Position numbers and translations under genes: made by a program. From the NCBI GenBank assembly GCA_949825025.1, contig OX463788.1:36884390-36948389 (forward strand): 64,000 nucleotides of DNA, given 5' to 3'. Below, one piece after another: positions 48,951 through 60,929 of the stretch (position 1 is its first letter; each line of letters starts with the position of its first letter). This DNA comes from Siphlonurus alternatus (Eukaryota; Arthropoda; Insecta; Ephemeroptera; Siphlonuridae). The notes below the pieces were generated by a model. It was given only the letters and a program-made list of their open reading frames with translations. It did no database searches and was not told the origin of the DNA.

Positions 48951-50410
48951 TTGCACAGAAGTAACTTTGTTTTGAGAAAAGCACGCGACATAACCGTGAA
49001 TTATACATTAATTTAAAATTGTACTAATCATCAGCATTGATGACAAAGAAAATAACGATACGTTTTTTAAAAGATACTACCCTGAAAATTGTAATACAAA
49101 TACGCAACTTAATAGCAATTAAATTTCTAATAATTATATTTGAGAAATAGTGGTTTCGATCTTCAATTGTAAAATATAGATAGTTATTGATATAATATAA
49201 TAAAATTATATATTTTATTAATTATAATATTTTTATTAATTTTATATTAAGCAGCTGCTTTAAATTCTGTGTAGTTTATTTTTATTTATTTTATCAACTG
49301 CCACACAAAACTGCAAGGAATTAAAAAAATTTAAGTATATTGCAAAGCTCTTTTTATTGTGTTGAATCCAGGTGCATATAATTTGTGTGCTCTTTTGTAA
49401 TACTGTCAAAACCCATTTGAAACTCGTTTTCATACATCCACTATAGGATTGGTAATGTGCCTTTATTACGCTATTATAAGAACATTATTGAGATGAGTAC
49501 GTGTTTTGTGTATCCAGGTGATCATTTAATATTATGAGCGACAAAAATATAATTTGCAATAATTAGATGTAGCAAATTAGCTATTTTACAAATAAAATAT
49601 TATCATAAATATGGCAGACATTTTATAAATATGGTAAATACAAGTCACGTTCTTGAGATAATCTCTGGGCTGCAATAATTTACATTATTATATACGGTAA
49701 ATATACAAAGTAATAGGTATTTTAAAAATTAAGACAAACTTATATGTTATACAGAACGCTTAGAATATTCATGCCTATCTATGTTTAGTGAGATTGTAAT
49801 TTAGTACTTAAATAGCAATCAAATAAAAAAAAAAAATGAAATAAATCATAAAATTTTATGAATTTGATAATATATGTTTACAGAAACAAACTTTGACGTT
49901 ACTATCACTTTAGACTATAGGATGTATTTTATAGGTGCTAACTGTAACGTCGACAGCACACATATTACCTTAGGCTGATAAAGTCAAACACAGAACGCGC
50001 CGAGGCTGCTTCCTTGGGCACTTTTGCCTCTCTCTCCCTCATCCCTCTCCTACCATCATCCCTCCTGTTTCTTCGCTAACAGATTCAATGCATATTAAGT
50101 AGAGGTGGAAATTTGCAAATTGTGTTGGTTCTGAAACATCTATTACCGGTACTGTATCTCATCTCATCAGACAGTAGAAAATAGAGGGAGGTATCAAGGA
50201 TACCTATCTATAACTTTTGCTGTTTGCGCTCTTTATTTTTATTTTTCTACTTTTCTACTTATTTCTTCTTGTTTTTTTTTACTATCATTAAAAATATAGG
50301 ATAAAAAATATAATATGCATTATATACATTTTTCTATCGATATCATGTTTTATTTACCAATTTTCTAATATTGATTTATTTCTTTACGTGAGCTGAAGAA
50401 TTATTTATAA
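48951..50410. other. AT-rich gene-free stretch
   Basis: No supportable exon. If the 50.5-kb gene continues leftwards, this is its first coding intron. Confidence 0.4.
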
Positions 50411-50418
50411 ATATATAT

Positions 50419-50486
<68 letters not shown>
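50411..50486. repeat. (AT)n microsatellite
   Basis: About 75 bp of AT dinucleotide, 50 bp inside the putative intron after the signal-peptide exon. Confidence 0.95.
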
Positions 50487-50488
<2 letters not shown>

Positions 50489-50537
50489 TGATTTATTAAT
50501 AGCGCGATATATACCAATGACGCATGGGGGTACTTAC

Positions 50538-50708
50538 CGGGCTGAGAAACGACGCCTGACAAAGTGGCCACGAGCAGAAGGGCTGCGAAACAGTGGTTTG
50601 AGGATGCCATGCCGGCTGTCCACCTTCTCTTTCTCTCACGACGGAACGCAAGTGGCTGGCTGTCTAGCGCTGAGTGAACCACACGATGGCAAAGCGACAC
50701 ATTTCGTC
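50538..50708 (-). CDS. Signal-peptide exon of a secreted-protein gene (5' part only)
   Basis: On the minus strand an ATG at 50610 (context CCGGCATGG) opens 24 codons: polar MASSN, the hydrophobic core HCFAALLLVATLSGVV, then SQP. This is a typical signal peptide with likely cleavage near VVS/Q. After one further base the exon ends at a near-consensus donor CCCG|GTAAGTA (50538/50537). Upstream, ATATTTGTTTCAG|GACG (50709/50708) is a good acceptor, so the exon probably joins an upstream non-coding exon, and bases 50611-50708 are 5' untranslated. Composition is far GC-richer than its flanks. The mature protein is encoded to the left and I could not find its exons, so the product is unknown. Confidence 0.6.
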
Positions 50709-50719
50709 CTGAAACAAAT

Positions 50720-51824
50720 ATAGAAGAAAAATATGAGTTCAGTTCGTAATATATTTTAATTGACAAACTCAACTTAATTATAGTTATGTAGCTTTATTGT
50801 ATTTCGTGATTGCTTGGTTCTATAACAGCATATTATAATTTATTACATGAATTTATTATATACAACATTAAATGTTTATGTGTTTGGTGTTTATTTAATA
50901 TATAAATGGTATACTTTACATTTTACAACCATGCAACATATTATACAATGTGTGATTCAGTGATACGATGTTTAACAGCATGGATCTAGATACTATATTA
51001 TTATTGTATATTTAATATTCATATAAAAGAGAGTGCTACCGGTGCTATTATATATGCTACTGTATAATGTTCAAAGTCTGGAAATATAAATGTAATATTC
51101 AGCTTATAAATGCTGATTATAATATTGTTTCCATGATGATATTAAAATAATTAAAGTTTTGAAAGCATGTCTTTGGAAAATCTGATTTGATTTAATTTGA
51201 TAACAAAAAAAAAGAGAAAAGAAAAATGTAAAAAAAGGAACTCACAAACAAGTGTCGACTTACTGCAGCAGTTTTTTAAGAGGGGGTCGTGATTTACTGT
51301 GCACCTATTTTAATTAAAATTTTTAGATAACTTTATGTTTTATTTAATAAATAAGATTAAATACGAACGTTTGCACCAGAATGGTTGTGGGGTTATACGT
51401 GAACATTTTGCAATTGGTACAGTTATAGTACCGTATTCTATTTACAAGAGCAGTAACCGGTAACATTACATTTTCACCTCGCAGAACAACGCCAAAGTGA
51501 GCCTTGCTATTGAATGCTTTAGCAGGAAAATGTTAGCTAGTATAATTATATAATGGCATATATTTATGTATGGTCACTATGGTCTATATATATAATAGAA
51601 GTAGTATTACGGCTATTACGCAAACGCGACTCGCTTGTTCTTCTGTTAATAAAAAGACTCACCTTGTCAAATAATTATAAGAACATATTTTTAACTTCCA
51701 ATTTGCCAGGTTTTCAAATCATATTATAGGTCAATATAAGTCAATATCTTTGGTTGACATGATCGTTTTGTTTCGTAATTATTACGAAAAACTGCAAGTT
51801 CATACGTTTGGAAATGCACTGACT
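50720..51824. other. AT-rich sequence, no gene recognised
   Basis: Would be the first (5' untranslated) intron if the acceptor at 50709 is used. No repeat of note. Confidence 0.4.
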
Positions 51825-52851
51825 AATTCAATTCAATTCAATTCAATTCATTTATTTAATTACTGGATGTACAAGTACAACATGGATTACGTCATTTTAC
51901 AAAATATAACAAACAAACACTAAAACACTTTACAACAAACATAATATAATACTAACAGTTACTAATAACCTGGCAAATATAATTAATATTAATTATTTAT
52001 ACAAAAATATTTAGAAAATCACACTAGACAATATATCTTCAGGCAACTTATTGCTAAAAAACATCTTTACAGAATAAAACTCTTTGTTAATAAGTATTAA
52101 TTTGTTTTAATTTTTCTTTAAATAAATTAATATTTTCCACCTCTCTCAGACACGATGGTAAAAAGTCATAAATTTTAGATGTCTGATAAGCAGAACTTTT
52201 TTCCAAAAAAACTTGAGTTATGCACTTCTAAATCTATTTTTTCTTTATTTCTTGTATTATAAGAGTGCAATTCATTATTATGTGTATATAATTCTGGGTA
52301 TTTTTTTTTAAAAAGAGCACAATTTAATATATATAAACTAGGCAATGTTAACATTTGAAATTTTTTGAAATGGCTGACGCATGAATCATGCTTTTTAAAA
52401 CGCAAAATTGTCCTAAGAGCACGCTTTTGTAAGACAAAAAGTCTATTTAGATGACTTGGATAACTACCCAAAAAATAATTCCATATGCCAAATGGGAGTA
52501 AACATGAGCATAATAAAATGAAAGTAATGTATCTTGTGATACACTATCCCTTAGCAAATAAAGAACAAAATTAGCCTGATTGATTTTTTTACAAATTTCT
52601 TCAATATGAATACTCCAATCCATGGACTCATGTATGTTTAGCCCAAGAAATTTAATATACTGGACCCTTTTAATTAGTCCTGATTCTGATTTTATGCGAC
52701 AACTATGATCGAGTTCCTTCCTTTGCGAGTGAAATTGGATAAAAAAAGTTTTATTGGTATTTAAAATTAATCTGTTATTTAGACACCAAGATTCAACCTC
52801 TTTTACTGTACCATTATTCAAGTATAATTGTTTACTGAAGAGCAAATCTCC

Positions 52852-52858
<7 letters not shown>
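51825..52858 (-). pseudogene. Truncated non-LTR retrotransposon, reverse transcriptase C-terminal part
   Basis: On the minus strand the frame from 52858 reads through the part of a reverse transcriptase that follows the catalytic Asp-Asp box: VESWCLNNRLILNTNKTFFI, then KFLGLNI, then HLAYGIIFW. A one-base shift near 52465 leads into LQKRALRTI, LPSLYI and SYNTRNK. A second shift near 52180 leads into KIYDFLPSCLRE and FKEKLK. These blocks in this order are typical of Jockey/CR1-type elements. The 5' side stops at a (TA)n tract, so endonuclease and catalytic residues are absent. The 3' end is a (TTCAA)n repeat (51825-51850). The element is dead. Confidence 0.85.

Positions 52859-52926
<68 letters not shown>
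52856..52926. repeat. (AT)n microsatellite at the 5' break of the retrotransposon
   Basis: About 70 bp of AT dinucleotide exactly where the reverse-transcriptase frame is truncated. Confidence 0.95.
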
Positions 52927-52929
<3 letters not shown>

Positions 52930-53295
52930 GGTCTTCATTAAAAAAACTAGCAGATATTATACCACGTGAATTAAAATAAATAGATTTTTGTACAACAAAA
53001 TTTTTATCGTGTTTATCGTGCGTGTTGGTTGCCAAAATGAAGTAAGCACTTAAAAGCAAAATTTATCAGAATTTTAAATAAGTTGTTTTTATTTTTATAG
53101 CAGCGCACACGCATTCTGGTATGTAGTAACTATAATATGCTCAACCGCAGAAGGTCTGTTCGTAAATTTTTATAAATGCACGTACAATCGTTTCATAAAT
53201 CAAGAATCAGACGGTATATTTGTCATGGAAGCATAAGGAAAATATCTGATCCTCGATTCTCATTTGACTGTGTATCTACGAACAGGCCTATGTAC

Positions 53296-53445
53296 CAGGC
53301 GCAGATTCGGAGGGGGGGGGAGGGGCTTGGGGGGCTGCAGCTCCCCCCCCCCCGAAATGTTGGATTTAACATGGGCAATGTAGGCATTTCTCCCACTCCA
53401 ATTTTTTTTAACATTGGCCCTATGGAGGCCCCCCCACCCCCCACC
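53296..53445. mobile_element. MITE with CAGGCGCGGATCC-type ends (right end lost)
   Basis: It starts CAGGCGCAGATTCGG, then has a G-run, GGGCTGCAGC, a C-run, and GGATTTAACATGGGCAAT followed by TAGGCATTTCTCCCACTCC. The middle is nearly identical to the copy at 58.9 kb. The right terminal repeat is missing or decayed after 53440. Confidence 0.7.
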
Positions 53446-53714
53446 CGAATATTATTTATGTACTATAATATATGTTAAAAAAAAATGTTTAGAAGGGAAA
53501 ACATCTTTCATTTCGGCTCAGATGATTTCATTGGTAAATATATAATTTATATCAAATTAATAAGCCATTTTATGTATTTTTTAATGAAAACTTGCATAAT
53601 GAACAACCTTCTTGAAATTATTTATTTGCTTAAATTGGGTTCCTTTAGACTGGAAATGTATTACATCATGTATCCGAAATATGAAAATTCTGTATTGGAT
53701 TCAACAACCAAATA

Positions 53715-53717
53715 AAA

Positions 53718-53800
<83 letters not shown>
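53715..53800. repeat. (AATA)n microsatellite
   Basis: About 86 bp of the AAAT tetranucleotide. Confidence 0.95.
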
Positions 53801-53861
53801 CTAAATATAAGAGGACCTCGAGTTGTTTATTGTAATTTTTTTCAAACTTTTTCAACTCTGT

Positions 53862-54004
53862 AACACCCTTAAAATCATAAAATCGAGGATAAATTCGCTT
53901 TGACGTCATAGCTAGTCATGCAATGTCTGTTCATATGCTTAGTGTGTTAAATATTTGTATGACTATGACGTCACAGCATTTTGCAGCACGATTTTAAGGG
54001 TGTT
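53862..54004. mobile_element. Small MITE with AACACCCTTAAAATC ends
   Basis: AACACCCTTAAAATC (53862-53876) is the exact complement of GATTTTAAGGGTGTT (53990-54004). A second inner pair carries TGACGTCATAG on the left and CTATGACGTCA on the right. Length is 143 bp; no frame, and no clear target duplication. Confidence 0.65.
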
Positions 54005-54009
54005 GGAGG

Positions 54010-55994
54010 GTAATCGAAAAATTGATTGATAATACATAACTCTATATCCTTTATTCAGTTTATTCCATTATAATACTGCTGTATATTTATCAAATTTCAA
54101 TTTCGATTCACAAAGAAAAGAAAAGTTTTCATTTTATTTTTTAATTAACTTCGTCGTAATGTTAGCCATTAGCGTAATGTTTTTTTACCAGGTGACCTTT
54201 TCATCCACTCAAACTGAATTAACATTAACTTTTTACAAATGTACACATAAAAATTATAATTACAATGGTGTTGACTTTTTTTTTGTACGATTTTACAACT
54301 GTTTCAAATCAAAATTACAATTATAAATGTGTATGAGCTTTCCAATATATATTACATTTATAGAATCTATTTATAGACATTATCGTTTTGGGATATTTCA
54401 TGTACTGTATCTGATTTACAATCATAAAATTGCCCGTTTGCAGCCTTGTATTCTAAATCCACGCCTTTTGAGTCTGCAACCATTTCTACAATTTGTTACC
54501 GTAACGTGTATCCTTTGTGGCCAATTAGGTACAACAATTTATAGAAGTGTTTAATAGGTGTTTAAGTGTATACCCATCAGGCGTGAAGATTAACAAGAAC
54601 TATACGTATATTTTACAATTGTCTGAATGTACTTTACAAATATACCGGTAATTGTACTTATAAATAATTTGAATGTAATAATAAAATACTATACATGTGT
54701 ATGATACGGGGATTTTTTAATTAAATAACTGCAATAATATAATACAGTATATACAGTACAGTTTAACGCATCATACTTTGCATCACTTTTCGGTGAAATA
54801 AAATTAATTGAACTAATTAATTAATTGTGGTGCTTCCACGGTATTTGTTTGTAACCATACAGCTGTCCATGTTGCCGTATATTTGATATAAAGGCTCTTG
54901 AACCCAGTAGATATAACGTATCGGTTGAGAAGTCCTGAGTTTATTTTTATTAAGTATATTTTTTGTGCTATGTTGCTACACGCAGGAAAATGTATACAAT
55001 AATATTATTAAGGTTTATTATTGCACGCTCACCAAACTATTGCTACATAGCCCAATTCAATTACAGCTGTTAAAGCAAACGTACAGTACTCGAGTAATTA
55101 AAAACGTAGTTGTTAAAAAAAATGGTAAAATAAAAAGTAAATATCAATCATTCTGTTATTTCTCCTCCTATTGCATGACATTGACCTTAATCCCATAAAT
55201 TAGTTTGCCAAACAGTTTATAATAAACTTGAAAATATGAATTTTTAAAATGCTGATCTCTTTTTTATCTATAAAAATTTGCACACCTGAGGACAGCTTGC
55301 ACTTTATTTCTGATTATTTTACTGCAGCTCCATGCATGCAGCTTCATGAGTAGCATTATAATATCACCTACAAATAGAGCAGGGGAAACATTCGTGCTGT
55401 CTCAAGGTGTGCATTCAGGACAGATAAAAATGCAAATAAATTACTATGCAATAAGAGATTGTTTTATATTCATATTACAGGTTATACAGTCTAACAGATC
55501 TTAGAATACCTGTAGACACCAGAAAAGAGCTGCTGATGTAAAAAGCATTTGTTTAAGCTGCCAGTGGTAACATGATGAAGAACTGAATGCAATGGGTCCT
55601 TGACATCATCAATGGATGCAAAAAACTTTGTTTTGCAAATTTTTTTAGCACATTTAAACCTCTAAAATCGCTGCTAAAATCGATGACATTTCCTTATGAC
55701 AGGAGCAAAAAGTGGGTTCGGACACCATTTCTCAACGTGTTCAAACATGACATAAAAAGGAAATTTTCAGTTAGGCGTTAAGAAAAATTGAAATCCTAAG
55801 CTTTAATTACAAGATTAAATTTTTTTTTTACATTTTAATAATTAATTAATTTACTGTGATTCATTCAAGTACCAAAAAAAAAAAAAAAAAACTTCACTTT
55901 TTCTATACGCCTGCATGCTTTCTTTGCTAAATGTTCGCATAAAAAATGTATGCTTACGAGATATAGGGTTATGTATTATACTTTTGAATGCGGA
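54010..55994. other. AT-rich gene-free stretch
   Basis: A poly(A) run lies at 55875-55890. The part from 55.3 to 55.78 kb is slightly less AT-rich but shows no exon. Confidence 0.45.
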
Positions 55995-56002
55995 GCTGAA
56001 AA

Positions 56003-56572
56003 CAGTGGCGTAGCCAAGGGGGGGGGGGGTCGGGGTTTAACCCCCCCCCCCCCATGAAGATCGAGTAATGACTGGATATAAGAAGAAAAAAGGAATAATT
56101 ATAGAAATTTGAAAAAAAAAGTTAAATAAAAAATTGAAATTTAGGGGTATCAAGTAGTCTTTTCTTTAAAATAAACAAATTATAAGTTAGTTTCTAATTT
56201 TAACAGGAAAAAGTGCGACTCATAAATAAATGTTTTATTTCCCTTACAAACTGCATGTGCATAATAAATTAAAACGCTCTCACGTGTGCCGCACTTTCAT
56301 TTAATTGGTTGCTCCACGCGCCCGGTGCAGACAAAATTTAACAAAAATAAGAGAAGCAATTCCCTTATTTATTTATTTATTTATTCATTCATTCATTCAT
56401 TCATTCATTCATTCATTCATTCATTCATTCATTCATTCATTCATTCATTCATTCATTCATTCATTCATTCATTCATTCATTCATTCATTCATTCATTCAT
56501 TCATTCATTCATTCATTCATTCATTCATTCATTCATTCATTCATTCATTCATTCATTCATTCATTCATTCAT

Positions 56573-56603
<31 letters not shown>

Positions 56604-57026
56604 TTACAATATCTTAATGATGTGAACTTGGATTATTAAATAAATTTTAAAAATCAAATTCAATTAAATGACACGTACACTGATTCTATAAAAATAATAT
56701 AAAGTGGTGTTACATGAATAACTTGATTTAATTAAAATGATTTACTCAAAGCTTTATTTATTATACGCACGTATTCAAAAGAAATTGAAAAATGGGGTGA
56801 AAAAAATATAAAATGTTAAAAAAATTGCATCAGGCCATATATTTTATCCTCTAATTTAATAGTATTTTTCCATTATTTTACCCTAAAAAGGGGGCGTGTC
56901 CTTAAAAAAAATCGCACCTGCGGCGGGCTATTGGGGGGCTTCGCCCCCCAAACCCCCCGGTGGGCTGTTCTCAATCTTTATCCTGAAGACCCCCACCCCC
57001 TTGGGCAAATCCTGGCTACGCCACTG
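56003..57026. mobile_element. hAT-like non-autonomous transposon, 1,024 bp
   Basis: The terminal inverted repeats are CAGTGGCGTAGCCAAGG on the left and, inverted, CAGTGGCGTAGCCAGG on the right. The 8-bp flanks are GCTGAAAA (55995-56002) and GTTGAAAA (57027-57034), a 7-of-8 match to a target duplication. An 8-bp duplication with CA...TG termini fits the hAT superfamily. Facing G-rich and C-rich runs lie just inside the left end. A hairpin GGGGGGCTTCGCCCCCC lies near the right end. A long (CATT)n tract fills the middle. No transposase. Confidence 0.85.
56365..56606. repeat. (TTTA)n-(CATT)n-(TTTA)n compound microsatellite
   Basis: The CATT block (about 56386-56573) is flanked on both sides by TTTA repeats, all within the hAT-like element. 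Confidence 0.97.
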
Positions 57027-57034
57027 GTTGAAAA

Positions 57035-58895
57035 AACAATGCAAGCCCCTGCAGTCTGTGTGTCAGTAGGCACACACAACACACTTCATTTCACCTCAAC
57101 CTGAGGACCCTAGCTGCTTACTCATTAGTCTATACTTGCATGTATATAAGGAGGTGCAGTGCGTGGTTTTTATTATGTGACGTACCTGTATTGCCTGTAC
57201 GCGGCACATAAACAGTATATTCTGGAGACTCGTACCAAAAGTACTGTACCATTACAATTATTTGCAATCAAGCTCTTAAAATTTCAGTAGTAATAATCAC
57301 GACCAAATTAATGTTCTCGTAAAAATAAAATGCCTCCAGAATTATAAATCTAATAATGGGTTGAAGGATGCCATATAAATATTGCACAGTATAACGTAAA
57401 TTATTTCTTTTTAAAATTAATTACCAAGCTGAAATCTAGTACCTTCTCAACATACTGTATCAATTTATTAAATTCAAATATTTAGAAGATCGAGCGAACC
57501 TTTTAACAGTCAGCAGAACTTAAATGATTTTTGGGAGACCATGCTTGCAGTTTTTAACTTGTTTTTAAATTAATGTTTATTGCTAATTTTACAGATCTGT
57601 ATATATTTATAATATAAATGATTTATATACTGTACTGTATACTGTGTATGTATAAACGTATAAACCAATATAAATGAACTAAAATATAAGATTATTTGAA
57701 TTTCAATTGACCAAAAATATAAACACTACAGCTACATCACCCAAAAAGTAAACAAAGTTACAGGTCTGTAAATTTAATTTAGATGGCCTATATTTATAAC
57801 AACAAACACCAAACTATGTTACTTTTTTTGGTGGCTTTGTAAAGGGCCAGTGCCTATATTTATTAGTATGCATATTATGTTATTGATGTATGATTAATAT
57901 AATTATAAACCTTAATTCTCCACATATACGGGCGTCCTATGTAATAAAATAATTTACGCCCATTGTTTATATACAATATTAAAAACGTTTCCATTTAAAT
58001 TCAATCAATGCTTATTCTCTATATTTTAGTATCTATATTGGTATTTTATTTGAACATATTTGTAAAATATAAATCGTTTTTATATTTTAAGCGATATCTA
58101 AATCAGAGAAAAAAAAATCAGTTTATATTTTAAGCAGATATCTGAATCAGAGAAAAGACAAAAATCAATGGAATCGATTAATGGAACACTACAGACTACA
58201 GATCATGTCTATGTTAAATTAAACAAGTTCCCGCCTTCTAACTTAAAGCATCAAAATAAAAAAATAATAATATAAAAACATTCAACTGTGAAACAACTAG
58301 TATTGTCCATCAAGATCAATAAATACCTTTGTTTTATAAATATTTGACAAATTGTGTATAGGACAGTAAATTTAGACTTACTATGAAATTATTGTTGCGT
58401 TGAACAGCTTCACTTCTCACGAAAAATACACGCCAATGACACAAGCAATGTTTTTTTTCATAATATCCCTCTTCACTCAATTTCTCACGTCTTAACTACT
58501 CATTTCTAGCAAATAGTTGATATTGTCTTTCCATTTAACAGTCTTAAACCATATCTTTCATTTATAATCACAGTATACAATGAACTTATATCCATTTGGC
58601 AAGTCAGCTGGAAGCTTCAGACGAAATTATTACCTTCCCTACCAATAGTTAGGTTAGTACAATGCTGCTGCCGCTGACTCGCTCGCGGCCACAAATGCCC
58701 TAATGTGCCGGTTCGTAAACATTATAGGTCGATAGGTGGCAGCACGTAACAGCTAAAATCTTGTAGTTGGATCATGCGTGTTAAATCGTGTCAAGTTTGA
58801 ACGTTTCCTCCTCAAGAAGACAAAAAATTAAAGGCTTATTAACTATATTAAACGTAAAAAGCATGTAATTAGAAACAATTAAATATAAGCTCAGA
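57035..58895. other. AT-rich stretch with one GC island, no gene recognised
   Basis: A GC-richer patch at 58.66-58.76 kb (GCTGCTGCCGCTGACTCGC) could be regulatory. A degenerate tandem duplication of about 47 bp (TTTATATTTTAAGC ... AATCAGAGAAAA) lies at 58079-58160. Otherwise nothing. Confidence 0.4.
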
Positions 58896-59068
58896 CAAGT
58901 GCGTATCCGGGGGGGGGGGGGGGGGGGCTGCACAGCCCCCCCCCCCCCCCCCGAAATTTTGGATTTAACATGGGCAATATAGGCATTTCTCCCACTCCAT
59001 TTTTTTTTAACATAGACCTTATGGAGGCAGCCCCCTCCGAAATTTTTTTCTGGATCCGCGCCTGATGT
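58896..59068. mobile_element. MITE with GGATCC-type ends and G/C-run hairpin, 173 bp
   Basis: The left end is CAAGTGCGTATCCGG; the inverse of the right end includes CAGGCGCGGATCCAG. A run of about 19 G, then CTGCACAG, then a C-run forms a strong hairpin. GCTCAGA occurs on both sides (58889-58895 and 59069-59075) and is a likely target duplication. The body matches the 53.3-kb copy closely. Confidence 0.75.
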
Positions 59069-59823
59069 GCTCAGAATACTTTTCTATCTGATTTGGGAGA
59101 ATCTCTTAATTATATTATATTTTATTATATGCTGCTCCTCGTCATCGTCATTGACAAGCTTCAACGTAAAAATGCCGCAGCGCCGCATTCTGACATCGCT
59201 TTTCATAAGGTTTGTTAGGAGAAAAATCTTATTTATTTTTTCATTCAAATTCTATATGCTGCACAAAATCTCGAATATTTTTTATGTCGTGTAAATTTAA
59301 GTGATTTTTCCAGTGACTCATATGAATTATTAATCTTGCCCTTCATAAGAACCGTCGGAAAAAATTAAAAACCAGGTACCGCTGGGTTAAAGGATAGGAA
59401 GCTTGATAGAACATGTCGTCGCTCACGCGCTAGATTTTCATAGGCTGAGAGAATTGTGTCGTCAATGTTGAAGCTTCTCATTCCTTAATTCCGTTGCACG
59501 TGAAGTCGCGATCGAGCAGTGAAGATTATTAAATTATTATTATATAAAGGTCCGCGGGGTCCGGCCTCACTGATGGTACCATATTTTTTTTTAATTTAAT
59601 TATTAATGTAGAATTGATTTGAATTATACAGATAAATTTAAAATATAACAGCATGAATTGATTTTTTTATCGAAGAATATAATCTCCATATATATGTTTT
59701 AATATGTTACGTACAACGTACTTAATATCAAATGTGTTTTATTGTAATTTTATAACCTCTGCATCAGATCTGATTTTACCATTGTATATAATATATATTT
59801 AATACTATAAGGAAACAAATTGT
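59069..59823. other. No recognised gene
   Basis: A GC-richer patch lies at 59.38-59.56 kb (for example TCGTCGCTCACGCGC). A 75-codon frame at 59067-59294 has no domain I recognise. Confidence 0.3.
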
Positions 59824-59827
59824 TTAA

Positions 59828-60206
59828 GGGTAAGATAACGCCACCATGCAATGTTAAAAAAAATCCCTCACACAAAAATTATGAAAAAAAAAATTAAAAT
59901 GATCTCCTCCTATATACACTCCCTATCAGTAGCTAAAATATCAGGTGTACAAATACGATCTAGTTTAATTTGAGTTAAAAAATTTTAAAGTTGACTACTT
60001 TAACATGGAGAAATGAAACTTCCATGTTAAATTAGTCAACTTTAAAAATTCATAACTCAAAAACTAGATCGTATTAATTTGTATACCTAATATTTTAGCT
60101 ACTGATATATAGGAGGTGGGGTGTAAAGGAGAACATATTATATTTTTTTCATAATTTTTGTGAGGGATTTTTTTTTAACATTTTGGTGGCGTTATCTTAA
60201 TTACCC
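59828..60206. mobile_element. Full-length foldback MITE with GGGTAAGATAACGCCACC ends
   Basis: TTAA (59824-59827) precedes GGGTAAGATAACGCCACC. The 379-bp element folds on itself almost completely; the right end is the complement of the left with a short insertion near its tip. Matching inner pairs include TCAGTAGCTAAAATATCAGG with its complement, and AACATGGAGAAATG with its near-complement around the centre. The right flank TTCA is probably a decayed TTAA. No coding frame. Confidence 0.85.
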
Positions 60207-60429
60207 TTCATTTCATTTTTTTTTTAATATAATATAAATATGTGAAAACCTGAAGTCTGTGTCTATTATACTGTCACAAGCTGCTAATATTTTAAAAACT
60301 AATCTTATGTAAAAACAAAATTTTGCCATCTTGCCTAAAATTATCTAAAAACTGACGTTCTCCGTTTATGAGTTTTCCAAACTAAAACTCTAGTTTCGGG
60401 TGTATTGTAATAGTCTATGTAAATAAGTG

Positions 60430-60431
<2 letters not shown>

Positions 60432-60498
<67 letters not shown>

Positions 60499-60513
60499 TA
60501 TAAATATATATAT
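60432..60513. repeat. (TA)n microsatellite
   Basis: About 80 bp of TA dinucleotide between two copies of the foldback MITE. Confidence 0.95.
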
Positions 60514-60627
60514 TAAATTCACTACATGAAATTAGAAATTTAGCGCGCATGATTTCCTAGATTTAATTTTAATTATTTATTTTAGGCTCAAAAATTAAGT
60601 ACTTTTTTAAATGATATTATTAAAATT

Positions 60628-60925
60628 TGAAATGTTCTCCTCTACACCCCGTGTATCAGTAGCTAAAATATCAGGTATACAAAAACGATATAGTTTTTGA
60701 GTTATTAATTTTTAAAGTTGATTATAATTTAACATGGAAGTTTCATTTCTCCATGTTCAAGTAGTCAACTTTATAAATTCATAACTCAAAAACTATAGAT
60801 CGTATTTGTATACCTGATATTTTAGCTATACTGATCGATAGGGGGTGTAGAGGAGAGCATTTCAAATTTTTTTCATAATTTTTGTGTGAGGGATTTTTTT
60901 TAACATTGGTGGCGTTATCTTACCC
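60628..60925. mobile_element. Second, left-truncated copy of the GGGTAAGATAACGCCACC foldback MITE
   Basis: It enters the element at GAAATGTTCTCC, lacking the left terminal repeat, then carries TCAGTAGCTAAAATATCAGG, both central arms and a complete right end (GGTGGCGTTATCTTACCC) followed by TTAA (60926-60929). It is in the same orientation as the first copy. Confidence 0.8.
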
Positions 60926-60929
60926 TTAA

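Noticed and set aside
48562..49008. 148-codon minus-strand frame as a gene
   Set aside because: The GC-rich composition alone explains the lack of stops; no domain, no codon signal, and a B-box-like motif lies within it.
56286..56639. Repetitive HSFI/YLFI-coding frames at 39.8, 53.7 and 56.3 kb
   Set aside because: They come from TTTA and CATT microsatellites and have no other coding signal.
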